A DNA stretch of 64,000 bases from Eulemur rufifrons (Eukaryota; Chordata; Mammalia; Primates; Lemuridae). Below, in pieces: positions 23,517 through 35,211 of this stretch. Position 1 is the stretch's first letter; each line of letters begins with the position of its first letter. The translations under genes and the position numbers were made by a program. The notes beneath the pieces were generated by a model that was not told the DNA's origin, did not search any database, and worked only from the letters and a program-made list of their open reading frames with translations. The stretch covers positions 69,135,001 through 69,199,000 of the forward strand of contig NC_090999.1 of the NCBI RefSeq assembly GCF_041146395.1, in the 5' to 3' direction.

Positions 23517-23810
23517 TTTTTTGAGACAGAGTCTCACTCTGTCACATGGGCTAGAGCCATGGTATCAGCCTAGGTCACTGCAACCTCAAACTCCTGGGCT
23601 CAAGAGATCTCCCTGCCTCAGCCTCCCAAGTAGCTGGGACTACAGGCACCATGTGCCACCATGCTCCGCTACTTTTTTCTATATTTAGTAGAGACAGGTC
23701 TCACTCTTGCTTAGGGCTCAGGCTGGTCTCGAACTCCTGAGCTCAGGCGATCCTCCTGCCTCGGCCTCCCGGAGTGCTAGGATTACAGATGTGAGTCAAT
23801 GCACCCAGCC
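23517..23810 (-). repeat. Alu SINE, older dimeric copy
   Basis: Plus strand reads tail, 'gagacagagtctcactctgtc', 'gctcaagagatctccctgcctcagcctccc', the arm linker 'tatatttagtagagacagg', then 'aactcctgagctcaggcgatcctcctgcctcggcctccc' and 'ggattacagatgtgagtcaatgcacccagcc'. It lacks the long inter-arm block of the other two full Alus and has more mutations, so it is older (AluJ-like). Possible duplication AAAATCC on both sides. Confidence 0.9.
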
Positions 23811-23879
23811 AAAAATCCTTTTTCTTTTCTCTCTATCCATTCTAGGCTCATGAAGAGAAAAGTCTAGTTATTTGGCTAT

Positions 23880-24330
23880 GTATGGAGGAGAGAGTGGTCA
23901 GAGACTTCTTGGCAGAGAAAAAATAAAAGAAAGCCTAAGCTGATATTAGAAAATTGAATGAGCAAAAAATAAAAGCCAGGTACCTCCCTGGTATGTGGAA
24001 GAGATAGGGCGGTTGTAACATCAAGGGAGTGGAAAAAGCATACATGCTGAGGCCTAAGAATGAAAGAGAGTATGGTGATTTGGAAGACAGCAGGTTACTT
24101 ATGATGGAATAGCAGGTTGCTTATTATGAGCAGTGTAGTAGAGGAAAGGGATAGTGGGAGATAAAGTTGGAGAAATAATTAGGGAACATATTTGAAACTG
24201 GTAAATCATGCTGGGGATTTGAAATTTATGCTACAGGTGCTAGGGCACGGAAGTTTTTAAGTGGAGTAGTGATATTCTCACATTGTATTTTTGCTCCAGA
24301 AATATCATTGAAACTGCAGTTTGAAAATAG
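23880..24330 (+). repeat. Ancient interspersed repeat, same unnamed family
   Basis: 'gtatggtgatttggaagacagcagg', 'gtagtagaggaaagggatagtgggagataaagttgg' and 'tttttaagtggagtagtgatattctcacatt' follow the family's internal order: a group carrying 'ggccagtgtggctggagcagagtga' and, later, 'gagcagaggagtgacatgatctga' in better-kept copies. Confidence 0.45.
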
Positions 24331-24373
24331 CCTCAAAGAGCTTCTCTGCTCTCTGTAAATATTAACAACTCAT

Positions 24374-24386
24374 AGGATTCTTCTTC
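24374..24386. repeat. Left target-site duplication of Alu
   Basis: AGGATTCTTCTTC, identical to 24729-24741 on the other side of the Alu. Confidence 0.9.
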
Positions 24387-24728
24387 TTCTTTTTTTTTTT
24401 TTTTTTTTGAGACAGAGTCTCGCTCTGTTGCCGGGGCTAGAGTGAGTGCCATGGCGTCAGCCTAACTCACAGCAACATCAAACTCCTGGGCTTAAGAGAT
24501 ACTCCTGCCTCAGCCTCTCGAGTAGCTGGGACTACAGGCATGTGCCACCATGCCCGGCTAATTTTTTCTATATATATTTTTAGTTTGCCAGATAATTTCT
24601 TTCTAAATTTAGTAGAGACAGGGTCTCGCTCTTGCTCAGGCTGGTCTCGAACTCCTGACCTCGAGCGATCCACCCGTCTCGGCCTCTCAGAGTGCTAGGA
24701 TTACAGGCGTGAGCCACCGCGCCCGGCC
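24387..24728 (-). repeat. Strepsirrhine-type Alu SINE, full length
   Basis: Complete Alu on the minus strand, with the poly(A) at 24391-24408 (plus-strand T-run) and the 5' end GGCCGGGCGCGG at 24728. The left arm carries 'ggggctagagtgagtgccatggcgtcagcctaactcacagcaac'. Between the arms lies 'tatatatttttagtttgccagataatttctttct', an insertion typical of lemur Alus. It is flanked by a perfect 13-bp duplication AGGATTCTTCTTC (24374-24386 and 24729-24741). Confidence 0.95.
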
Positions 24729-24741
24729 AGGATTCTTCTTC

Positions 24742-25435
24742 AGTGAAAAGGCCTCATATATGTCTGAAAGGTAACTGCTCACCATCCAAATGTCCAATTA
24801 CCTATGCTTCCAAATTTGCTATAATATAAAATGACATTAACAAATTTTTGATGAGGCCAACATGCAGAGGAAAATCACTACTATGGCTAGGAAGATTTTA
24901 TAGTAGAGCCATTTCTTCTATGTCCAAAATTAGATTTGATGGCTAAGACCAATTAAAATTTCTCATGATATCTATGATACATGTAGATTCTGACTCTGTC
25001 TATAGCAATGAGTTAGAAGGAAACAAAGTAAGTCAAATTCAAAAATCCTGGACCTAATTATTCAATATACTGCAAAAATAATCATACAAATTGACCAAAG
25101 GTGATGGCAAAATTAGAGATCTTAATAATACTTAGGCAGATTAAAAATTTTAACAGATAAGGTAAAGATATAAGTATTTTGGTACAAAAAAATTTAAAAA
25201 GCAATTATTTCTATACCCATTATGAATATTATTGTTCCCAAAATGTAGAGTTTGGATTTTATGTTAGGATAAGCTACAATACATGGATTTTTTTTTTACA
25301 CTGGGAGTCATTATTCCAGCACCCTAATAGTTACATCAGATCATCTTAGAAAGAAATAAAATACTTCAATATGGCTAAAGACTACACTGTAGCTCGGGGG
25401 TGGGGGGGTAGCTAATGTTTACAGGAGTCGATAGA
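24742..25435. other. Intergenic DNA, nothing recognised
   Basis: Apparently unique sequence, with a G-rich patch (CGGGGGTGGGGGGG) at 25396-25409. Confidence 0.4.
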
Positions 25436-25439
25436 AAAG

Positions 25440-25790
25440 AACATTGGGCAAAGAGGCCAGCTACGAAATGTAGAATTAAAAGATAACAGGGGTTAAAGAG
25501 AAGTTGGTTAAGTGGTACAAAAATACAGGTAGAAAGAAGGAATAAGGTCTAGTATTTGATAGTACAGTGGGGAGATTATAGTTATAATAATTTGTTGTAT
25601 ATTTCAAAGTAACTAAAAGAAAAGAACTGTAATGGCCCCAACATGAAGAAAAATGTTTGAGGAGATGAATATCCGAATTACCCTGATTTGAACATTACAT
25701 GTTGTATACTGTATCAAAATATCTCATGCACCCCCAAAATATGTATAAATATGATATATTAATTAAACAAAATTCTACAGAAAAGACAAT
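25440..25790 (+). mobile_element. Old LINE-1 3' UTR fragment
   Basis: 'gtggtacaaaaatacaggtagaaagaaggaataaggtctagtatttgatagtacag', 'ttgtatatttcaaagtaactaaaag', 'attaccctgatttgaacattacatg' and 'gtatcaaaatatctcatgcacccccaaaatatgta' match the terminal 350 bp of L1MA/L1PB-type elements. No ORF2 remains. Confidence 0.85.
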
Positions 25791-25794
25791 AAGA

Positions 25795-27085
25795 ATTAAG
25801 AATAAAGTAGAATAAAGATTTGAATATATTGATTTCCATCAAGTGTAAGCAAAAGCAATAAACTCTGAATACTTATTATAATTGGAGACAGTTGCTTTGT
25901 ATGTATTTAAGCAGAAGTATGCTCTCTCCAGATTATAAAAGAATAGCAGAGATGAGAAAGCATGCCATGTAGGAGCACCTAGATAGGGAGAATGAAAAAT
26001 TTATCCTTCCATACGTGACAATCTATATGGAAAAATACGACTAGTAAATGCTTATGTATCTGAGACTATTTTGAGATATGGTCTCATTTTCTATTCCACA
26101 ATGAATTAACTTTTCCCATCCAATTAGAAATTTTTCTCTTCAGTCAATATTTAATTTTCTTTCCCTCATATTTTCCAAAGCATAGGGGTTTCCTCTCCCC
26201 TCTTCATGTAGAATTGCCAATCTGTGATTATTTCCAGCTGAAGAAGCAACATGCATAAATCTAGAGAGCCACTGCGCAGGGAGCAGGGGCACAGGTTCCA
26301 CTGAGGACGAATGAGCATATTCCTTCAACTGTTTTGTCATTGCAGCCTTATTTATGTGGGTCAAGGAAGAAAATAACAACTATAGGGTCATTTCTGTAAT
26401 TTCCCAAACAGCCAAAACTAAGATCATCAGAAAATTCTTTCCCTTATTTGCTGATTTTTAGCTATCTGTTTCATATAACTTGAATCCCTTTATGTCTGAA
26501 AAGCACTTTTTTTTGGTAACTCTGACCAGTTTTCACTGTATCACTGTCTCTCTGATTGCTTCATTAAAGTATTTTACAGATTAAACTATTTTTAAAAATA
26601 TATTTAAATGAACATAAATTCAGGTTTGGCATGGTACAGATTTATATAGATTCACTGTCTTATTCTGTTTTCATCAGTATGAATCCTCAGTATGGACAAT
26701 TAAAGAGTTCAAGAGTTTATCTTAATGACTGACCAAGCCAGACTACCCAAATATTATTTAGAACAGATAGAATTTACAGCTAGAAGTGGTTGTTAACCAT
26801 TTATATGAAAGAAAATGCTTTTATTTAGCATGCCTAGGTTTTAATTTATATTTCTTGAATCAATTTATATGGAATATATTTATATTTCAAGTTTTATTTA
26901 CATTTTATTACAATGCCATGTCAAGAAAACTGAAGTTCTCTATATATATGTTTAGGTATAGTTTTATAATTATATATATGTTTATGCATATTTTCATAAT
27001 TTCCTATATAAAGCCAAATTACTGTAATAATGTTGAGTCATAGACATTTTTTCCTTCATTCTATAAGAAATTATTAAAAATCTTG
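25795..27085. other. AT-rich intergenic DNA, nothing recognised
   Basis: Short open frames at 26140-26379 (minus) and 26786-27043 (plus) have no recognisable features. Confidence 0.4.
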
Positions 27086-27090
27086 TGTGG

Positions 27091-27300
27091 CACAGTCCAA
27101 TAGATTTGTTATGATCATGGGCATGTTCTATGTCTATACCTTCCAAAGCAATAGCCTCTGGCCATACATGACTCTTGTGCACCAGAGATGTGACTTGTGC
27201 AACTGAGGAAATGAATTTTAATTTAAAGTAAGTTTAAATACTGTATATAAATTTAAATAATAGCCGTGTATTTCCATGTGGCTACAACATTGCACAGAGC
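27091..27300. mobile_element. Decayed hAT/MER-type DNA transposon
   Basis: Left end CACAGTCCAATAGA and right part 'catgtggctacaacattgcacag' resemble a common non-autonomous element beginning 'ctgtccaatagaa' and ending 'catgtggctagtggctaccatattgga'. The interior is lost to mutation and the family name is uncertain. Confidence 0.45.
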
Positions 27301-27304
27301 AAAT

Positions 27305-28435
27305 CTATGGACAATTAGAAACAGTTACTATACTCATATTTTCACAATATTGGGAGAAAACAAATATAATTCTTAAGTAAGAAAGGTATAAAATTAGTCA
27401 TAGGGTGACTAATGGAATATAGACAATGTTCTGAGCTCAGGTCAGAAGAAATGAAGAGACAAAAAGGAAAGTTTCAAAACAAAAGAAAAGTAGTTATCTT
27501 GAAGAAAGATTAGCAGTTAGAGCCAAGTTGATCCTTTTCTGCATTTGCAAAAGAGAAACAATTATAATCATCTTGGCCATGCCCATTTTCAAAAATAGTT
27601 TGTTCTAGTCACTGTGATTGGTGCTTGTGTTTCTTCTCGCCAGTCTTATATTTCTGCATGCAAAAGAATAATCACTGCAGAAATTTCATAAGCTAAGTTT
27701 AAGAGTATCCTCCAAAATACCAAATCAGTTCCCCCACTGGATCACAAAAGTACTTGCAAATATTTTGGAGCTTGATAATCTATCTTTTTCATATGCTGTT
27801 TGAAGAAATGTTTTATTCCATGCAATATATAATTATCCATTTTTATGTCAATAGGAAGAAAATCACTCATTGATTTTTTTCTGCCTTCACTATGTACTTT
27901 TAAAACAAGCCTAACTAACCATTCGTAATAGAACTAGGGGACAGTATTAGGAAGCAGCTAGTGCTATAGTTCTGCTTATGGCAATGAACTAGAATTCCCT
28001 TACTTTCCTTCTCCCCTTGTTCTGACTTTCTGTTGTGTTCCGGTTGAACCTGACCTCCAAACTGTAATTTTTAGTTTAATTTTTGGCCTATTCCTCATCC
28101 TCCATTCAATGAACTTTTAAGTGGAACTCCTCTAATTTCAGATTTCAGTTCAGTACTGAGCTCTTATTCACTCTTTCTCCTCCTGCTCTTGACAACTTTG
28201 GGTCATTGCACTTGCCCTTCTGTTTTTGTACTCTAGAAACAAGACCTCTGTGCCCATTGGCTGGACTGACACTACAAATTGGCTTATCATAGTCCTAAAG
28301 CAATTTTATAGCATCTATAGATATCTTGTACTCAAAGATACCATTTAAAGCATTATATACATATCTATGTTCTTAAAAAATATTTGTTTATATATTATAA
28401 GTACACAATGGGTATTATGGGATATTGTCTACAGA
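27305..28435. other. Intergenic DNA, nothing recognised
   Basis: Apparently unique, AT-rich sequence. Confidence 0.4.
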
Positions 28436-28439
28436 GTCA

Positions 28440-28870
28440 TCTTTCTGCCCTTTGCATATGCCAGATGTGCAAATTAAAGAAAACTGCAAATTCACTGATG
28501 CTCCTCACATCAAGTGGGTGGGCCCTGCGACTGCTTTGACTAATAGAATATTTTGGAAGTTTTGCTGTATCTGTTTCTGGCTCTGGGCCTTTGGAGACTG
28601 GCAGCTTCCACTTCATGTTTCTTGGACCACTCTCTCTTGGACGTCAGCCACCACACTCTGATAGAGCCAAAGCTACCTCATGGAGAGGATGAGCCTGGCT
28701 GAGTTCCCAGCCAGCAGCCAGCACCAACTTGCTATTCCATGTGAGGAGCCTCCTCAACACCTAAGCCTGATTTAGACTATGAAATCCTGGATCCTGCTCT
28801 TGAAGCTGCTTTGTATTGGAATGAAACTTCTGGGCTCTTGGGAGTGGGTGAATGTATTTTTCAAGTGGGA
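28440..28870 (+). mobile_element. MLT1-like LTR (ERVL-MaLR), first of two
   Basis: 'ggccctgcgactgctttgactaatagaata', 'ctttggagactggcagcttccacttcatgtttcttgg', 'agccaccacactctgatagagccaaagctacctcatggagagg' and 'cagccagcagccagcaccaacttgc' follow the MLT1 LTR order. It is followed by a second, same-strand LTR. Confidence 0.75.
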
Positions 28871-28903
28871 ATACTGTCAATAATTTTTAGCCAGAAGGCT
28901 AAC

Positions 28904-29379
28904 TGTGACAGATTAAAGATGGCCGTACATTCTTCACACTTCTCTCATTGAGAGCTGGAGTCCATTCCCACTTTCCTTGAATCTGTGGACTCCATGACTA
29001 CTTTGAGTATGCCAGTGATGAAAGATTAAATGACTGGAAACTTTCAGTTCCTATCTCCTGGAACACTCGTTCTTAGATGCCAAACACCATTCTGTGAGAA
29101 AGCTGAAGCAAGTCCCTGGAGAGATCCCCAAGAGGAAGAGTCGAGGCCTTAAACCAACAGCTAGAGCTGAGCTCCTAGCTATCAGCCAGTACCAATTTAT
29201 CAGCTATGTGAGTAGCTGCTCCAGCCAGTCAAGTCACCACAGCTGATAGCACGAGAGAAGGATTTGAACACTACAGAGCCCATCCTGCATTCTTCATCCA
29301 CAAAGTCATGATCAAAATAAAATTCATATTTCCAGCCACTAAGTTTTGGCATTGTTACACAGGAATAGACATTGGAACC
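28904..29379 (+). mobile_element. MLT1-like LTR (ERVL-MaLR), second of two
   Basis: Begins 'tgtgacagattaaagatggccgtacattcttcacacttctctcattgagagctggagtc' and ends 'ttccagccactaagttttggcattgttac', so it looks nearly complete. The interior has 'gctatcagccagtaccaatttatcagctatgtgagtagctgc'. Only about 35 bp separate it from the first copy, so no internal retroviral region lies between them. Ancient and non-coding. Confidence 0.85.
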
Positions 29380-29549
29380 CCAGAATATACTCACAGCAGA
29401 GTGTTTCTGCTCTCTCAATGTGGAATTCTCTTCACACAAATCTTTGCAGAGCTAGTTTTTGTTTCCTATCAAGTAATTATTTAAATAGAATATCACAAGA
29501 ATTCATTCCCAGTGTTAGGTATCCTTATACTCTCAAATCCATCACATTA

Positions 29550-29740
29550 TCTTTTGTTTTGTGTTTATTTCTTCAAGTGTTTATTATCATCTGTGTATAC
29601 CCACTCCTGCCACAGATGGAACATAAATTGCATAAAATAAGAAAATTTGCTTGCCTTACATTTTGCTATATCTCTTTCACTTAGAGCAATACCTCAATAT
29701 GCATGCACTTCGTACATATTTATTTCATAAATGAATGACT
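29550..29740 (+). mobile_element. LINE-2 3' end
   Basis: 'gccacagatggaacataaattgcataaaataagaaaatttgc...ctatatctctttcacttagagcaatacctcaatatgcatgcacttcgtacatatttatttcataaatgaatgac' corresponds to the L2 terminus, with its 'gcacatagtaggcgctcaataaatatttgttgaatgaatga' ending. Confidence 0.55.
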
Positions 29741-29744
29741 AATT

Positions 29745-32250
29745 ATGTTCTACTAACTTCATTAGTTAGGATAATGAAGAGGATATGATTATGTGGTAAT
29801 AGAGGTAGAGAATGCAAAAAGCTTGTAGGTTCATTATCTGTATTTTCCAATCCTTTTCTCATTGCTTCTCAAACAGTCACCAAATCATATAACTAGATTC
29901 CAACAATCATATTTCAATAACTGACCAATGACAATGACATCTTATACCTACATGCCAAATATCCAGATAGTTGTAATGTTGGTTTAGTTGATCACAAATC
30001 AATATCATTTAAATTGACCTGATTAAATGCATGGTGATAAATCAGGAATATCAAAATCCCCAAGTAAGTGTCCAATATGTGACTACAGTTGGAGTGTCCT
30101 GCCTTGATTGGCTTCTCTTTGATCTCACATATTTGAGGAAGATGGCAGTTTTACACACACATACCTATATTCTCATACACACACATTTTCCTCTAGTCTT
30201 TTTTATACAGTTCAGAACATTCTTGCTGCACCACACACCTGCCCAGAAGTGTCTATAACTATGTGTCATCTTTTTGTGATGCATGGCTTTAGTTATCAGA
30301 AAATAAAAGATCATAGTCTATTTCAAGAAAAAAAAAATCTAACTTTTAGAGAGCAAATCCTACATATGGAATCCAGAGAACATAGTCCTGTATTCTTTTC
30401 AATTCCTTTTAGTGGCCTGTGTATCTTTGCCAAACCCTATATAGAATGAACATCAAGAAGTCTTTCATTTTCAACTCCTTCCCCTTTTCTTCTACAAAAT
30501 CCCCTACAATGTCAGTTAATGACCAGGAAGTCTTAAGGTTCTCATAATGTCCTCAAGGAGACTAACTTTCAGAATTTTAGGTAAGGTGGCTGACCAGAAC
30601 CGTGGGTGAGATAGCATTTCATTGACCTACTGCATGTAAAATGTGGCACTCTTATACTGCCCAAGAGAATGGCTAAACATTTATAACTAACACAAATGGC
30701 TCAGTTGATGCAATATGGCAATATGGTTTTCTCTCCTAAAACACAGATTTTTTTGGGGGGGGTAATTCTTCAAGAAAATTCCCACTAAAGTTTGGGTTGC
30801 AAAAGTACAGGTGAGTCAGTTCTTATATCCTTGAATGCAGAAATATAAAGGGTGGAGTCTCTTTGTGATCAATATATTAGAGCAATCATTATAAAATTGT
30901 TAAATCACAAGGAAATATGATGCTAAGTATTAGATCTTGATATGCATAATAATCCCTGTGGGTCCTTGTCAAAAATCTTAAATTTTCCAAACATTATTTC
31001 ACAAATGCATTAGTTTTCCAGTATCTGTTAAAACACTTGTTAAAAACTATTTACAATTTGCTCATTTGGAATTTCCTCTATTATCTATGAGCTTGTTTCT
31101 TTTCTGTTGACATACAAGTACCCCATGTCAAATTTCAAGGGAACCACATTATTATCTACTAGGGCCCTTGAGAGAACCAAAGTAATCACACTAGTGTTCC
31201 CCCAATTTCCCTGCTCAGACACTTTTGAATCCTGTCATCCAAATCATTGTGGCTCTAATACATTCCCAAGCACTGAGGACTCAGAGGACCATGATGCTTC
31301 AGTGTGTTTATAGAATACATTTCATGTAGACAGGCACGAAAGGAACAGTTTGCATAATCATCTGCCAAAAAGAATCCATCTGTCAGAGAACAGTGGAAGC
31401 TGGTATCAAACAAGTTCACATTAAAAAAACAAAATCTCAATTCTAATTCTATGCACTTCATTTCCTTGAGCCTAATTATCAGTATTCATATAAGTGGGAG
31501 AAAATACTTCTTTCTGGTTACACTTCAAAATTCTGGTCCTGGCAAGAGACAACAGTAACTGTTCTACCATTTCATTTCTTTTGGGAATGTACCACACAGC
31601 TGAGAACATCAGGGCTGGAAATGCCAGGCCAAATTCCATTGTTCCAATGTGAAGCTTTACTTTACTGCTTGTGGCAAACGTAATATGTGTGAACAACAGA
31701 AATATTGCCTCATTTTCTTAGTGTTAACTAATCCTGGCTGGGCTCCAAAGAAGAAACACAGCCCAGTTTCCCTGAAAAGCATTCATTTTTGTAGTTGTAT
31801 ACTGATAAAGTTCTTAAGTTTCTGCTCAGTTAACTATGGAAGAAACACCCATCCATATCCAGAAAGTAAAAGAAACAATGAAAAACTCATTTTAAATACT
31901 ATCATTAATTTCAAATGCTCAGGCAAAAATGCAAAAAGAAAATTGAGTAATTTGTTTTGCAAAATATTCTTTGCTTAAAGAAAATATACATATTATTATA
32001 CATATTCTTTCAAAACTGCACTCTCAATTTTAATGATATTTAATTACATGTAGCTTAAAAATGTAAAGACTTATTCGAAGAGCAGTAACTTTGTCATTTC
32101 TGAAATACGAGCTGAAAATCCATGCTGAAAAAAATTTGAAAATTCCAATATTTGAAAACTATTTAAGTATTACAGCATAAATTTGTTTATAATATCAAAA
32201 ACATTCTAACAAATCACAAATAGAAATTGAATACTAGTGATTATAAAGTA
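29745..32250. other. Intergenic DNA, nothing recognised
   Basis: 2.5 kb of apparently unique sequence with a T7G8 homopolymer junction near 30747-30761. Short open frames at 31107-31978 have no recognised domain. Confidence 0.4.
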
Positions 32251-32254
32251 CTTA

Positions 32255-32345
32255 TTTACTCATTCATTCATCCATTTACAGTTATTTGTTGGGTACCTGC
32301 TTTATGTCAGGCAATGTTCTAGTCTTAGAATTACAGCAGTAAACA
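32255..32345 (+). repeat. Ancient interspersed repeat, start of the unnamed family
   Basis: 'cattcattcatccatttacagttatttgttgggtacctgctttatgtcaggcaatgttctagtcttagaattacagcagtaaacaaaac' is the same left end as at 16975. Confidence 0.55.
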
Positions 32346-32639
32346 AAACTGAGAACACTTGATCTTAAAGGCTTTTTGCATACTTCCAATGAAATCTTTA
32401 TGTCCTTATGTCCATAATGGAGTTTTTTTTCATTAACAAAATACCTGAGTCTTCAGCAATCTCCTAAATATTTCTCCAGATTTCCAGGTTGAATCTAGTG
32501 TTAGAAGAGAGGGGTAAGGAGATTTAAATGGCTGTCTACCAATTTTTGTTCTGAATTGTTGTCTCTGGTTCAAATCTCAACTGTTAACTAAGGGTCATCT
32601 TCATTCTAGAAGACTGGAATTGAAACGTTCCTAACAGAA

Positions 32640-32787
32640 AGAAATAAGTGTATAAGGTGATAGATATCCCAATTACTCTGATTTCATCATTACACATAGT
32701 ATGCTTGTATCAAAATATCACATGTACCCCCACAATATGTACATCTATTATGTATACATAAAAATGAAAATTGAAAAAAAAAAAAAG
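32640..32787 (+). mobile_element. Old LINE-1 3' end with poly(A)
   Basis: 'aaggtgatagatatcccaattactctgatttcatcattacacatagtatgcttgtatcaaaatatcacatgtacccccacaatatgtac' followed by an A-rich tail. A very short, 5'-truncated insertion. Confidence 0.85.
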
Positions 32788-33149
32788 AAGTGTGGTTAAG
32801 AGATTAATTCTGGTGCCATTCAAGATCATCTTTTGTGTGTTCCAGATGAACTTGTACCTCCCAGGGTGTGAAGACCTCTTACCTATCTTCTTTCCAGCTG
32901 TTTAGAATTTTCTTATTAATTTCCAAAATCTCATATACATGAACTTTATTGATGAGTTCTGTCTGTAAGGGCTAAATAAATTGAGTATTTTCCACTCAAA
33001 GAAACTAATATATTTTCATCTCCATTGATTTTTCATGTTAATAAATTCATACAAAACATTTTAGAGGTATTTTTAAAAATTTTTCTTTGTTTTAGAAAAA
33101 TTTGATAATATTACATCTACCTATCTGCTCTGTATCTTACACTTGTCAC

Positions 33150-34190
33150 GTAATAGATCAAAATGGAAGAATTTCATTTTTAATATCTTCATATTTTTAA
33201 TAATTTGAATATGCCACATTTTATTCAACCATTTTATTAAAAATTAACACCCATCTTATTTTATTTTTGCCACAACATAGTTACAATAAATATCCTCATA
33301 GTTATATGAATGAGACTTATATTTCCATAGGGTATATTCGCAGAAGAAATGTTAAATATACACATTTTTTTAATGCATTTTGCCATAGAGCTTTCTAAAT
33401 ACTATTAAATTTATATTTCTACCCTTATTATCAAAGTATTATAGTTCCTTCTTTTGATTTGCCAACAGTAGTTGTGGCTAATGAGAGAAAAATACATTTA
33501 ATGTATCATATACTGTAATGCAATATCAATAAATTATTTTTATGTATATTTGCCTAAATTTCAAGAATTTATGGACTTATTATATTAAGATGTTAATTCC
33601 ATTGCAAATATTTAGCCTAATCAGCCATAAGCATATTAACTTTGTTTATAGTATATTTTGTGATGTAACACATTTTTTAAAAATTATTTACTCAAATATA
33701 TTTGTCTTTAGTTTTTCATAGCTTCTAGGTTTTCTGACATGGTTAAAAGTTTTGTTGAACCAACAGGATGCTCATTTAAGCTCTTACATCTTATTTTAAA
33801 ATGCTTAATTTTTACATTTACTTTATATTTTTCTATTCTTATACCATGGACTTTTTAAAAAATTCTGATGCTTTTATATTGTTTTAGTATAAGTCTAGTC
33901 TTCAATAACTATTCTTTGTTATAATTGTCTTGGCTATTCTCAGACATTTATTTTTTAAATGGGATTTGTGATCATTTTACCCAACTAAGAAATAATTCTT
34001 GTGATTACAAAGGAAATTACATTAAATTTATTATTTAATTCAGAGAAGATTGAAAATTTTACTCTCTCAATCTTCCTATCAAAAGCATGGCATGTCATTC
34101 TATTATTCCTTTTATTTTATGTTATTGAATAAGATTAAGTAGTTTTCAAAAATAGTGTAAAACTTGATATATATGATATTAGTTCTTTTT
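33150..34190 (-). mobile_element. Ancient L1M-type LINE-1, ORF2 region
   Basis: The plus strand reads as the complement of decayed ORF2. 'ttattcaaccattttattaaaaattaac', 'acaataaatatcctcatagtt' and 'gccatagagctttctaaatac' lie on the left. 'tgtcttggctattctcagacatttatt', 'ggaaattacattaaatttatt' and 'caatcttcctatcaaaagcatggcatgtcattctat' lie to the right, in the expected order. Many indels; not translatable. Confidence 0.65.
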
Positions 34191-34289
34191 TTATTTAGTG
34201 TTTGCTTTTATGTATTTCATTGTTATGGTTTTCCACATCTATATTTTTTCAATTTACTCAAGATGCTACAAACTGCTTGTTTGTTTGTT

Positions 34290-34790
34290 TGTTTTCCCTT
34301 TGGGAACTTCTGCTTCCCACTATGATAGATTATCTTGTATTTGACCAACTCACCCCTCAAGAAGAAATAGAAAACACTGTAAGAAATACCAAAACAGCTC
34401 TGGGAAGGTGATAGAGTGCAATAAAGAAAGCAATAAATTTGCAAAGCCAAGATTCCAGATAGAAGACGAAAGTGTTGACATTACCCAGACATTCTCTGCC
34501 ACTTTTCCTTCCAGGTGTTTGTTGATTAATAACAGTAGGAAACTTAGTAAACAAGCAGAAACTGTGGGTCAGAATTTATAGTCCTCTCATGGACCTAGAA
34601 GGACAAATAGTTACAATTCAAGACTACAACGTACACTAATATAGAGGGGAAAGATCCTGTAGGAAAAGGAACTGTAGAAAAAAGTGCAGTTCCTACTCTT
34701 TCTGTGCTTCTTTTTTCCTTGAGGCCTTAGCCATTTTTTTTAAATACAAGGGGCAAATGTGAAGAAACTGATGGGACATTTATTTGTGAT
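34290..34790 (+). mobile_element. Possible ancient L1M 5' UTR remnant
   Basis: 'cactatgatagattatcttgtatttgaccaactcacccctcaagaagaaatagaaaacactgtaagaaatac' and 'tccagatagaagacgaaagtgttgacattacccagacattctctgccacttttccttccagg' resemble the 5' UTR of old L1M elements. ORF1-like remains occur at 36170-36880 on the same strand, so both could be one element split by later insertions. Confidence 0.45.
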
Positions 34791-34804
34791 CTAATTTAGA
34801 TACC

Positions 34805-35018
34805 AGCCATCTGTAACACACAGGTTAAATTCAGCCTAACACCTGTTTTTGTGAATAAAGTTTTATTGGAACAAAGGCACAGCCATTCATGCATGTGTTG
34901 TCTATGGATAGTTTTGTGCCTCAATAGTGGGACTGGTTAGTTATGACAGAGACCATATGACCCACAAAGCCTGAAATGTTTACTCTTTGGCTGTTCACAT
35001 AAAGTCTGCTGATCCCTG
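34805..35018 (+). mobile_element. hAT-type non-autonomous DNA transposon
   Basis: 'cctgtttttgtgaataaagttttattggaacaaaggcacagccattcatgc', 'tgacagagaccatatgacccacaaagcctgaaatgtttac' and the terminal 'gctgatccctg' are typical of a common mammalian hAT-Charlie-related element. Only the right end is well kept; the left inverted repeat is not clear. Confidence 0.65.
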
Positions 35019-35211
35019 GTCTCAACCAAACATTTTGATTATAAAAATACTTTCTTAAAATATCCAGAGAATAAACAGACCACCTACAGAATGGGAAAAA
35101 ATTTTTGCATACTACACATCAGATAAAGGACTGATAACAAGAATCTATTTAGAACTCAGGAAAATCAGCAAGAAAAAATCAAGCAACCCTATCAAAAAGT
35201 GGGCAAAGGAC

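Noticed and set aside
23296..23688. 130-codon open frame
   Set aside because: Made of the polypyrimidine tract and the antisense of an Alu, with no independent coding character.
25396..25409. G-quadruplex outside L1
   Set aside because: Only two long G-runs are present, which is too few for a standard intramolecular quadruplex.
35019..35061. Target-site duplication for the young L1 at 35062
   Set aside because: The best flank match (AAAATAT with the end of the poly(A)) is too short and A-rich to tell from chance.
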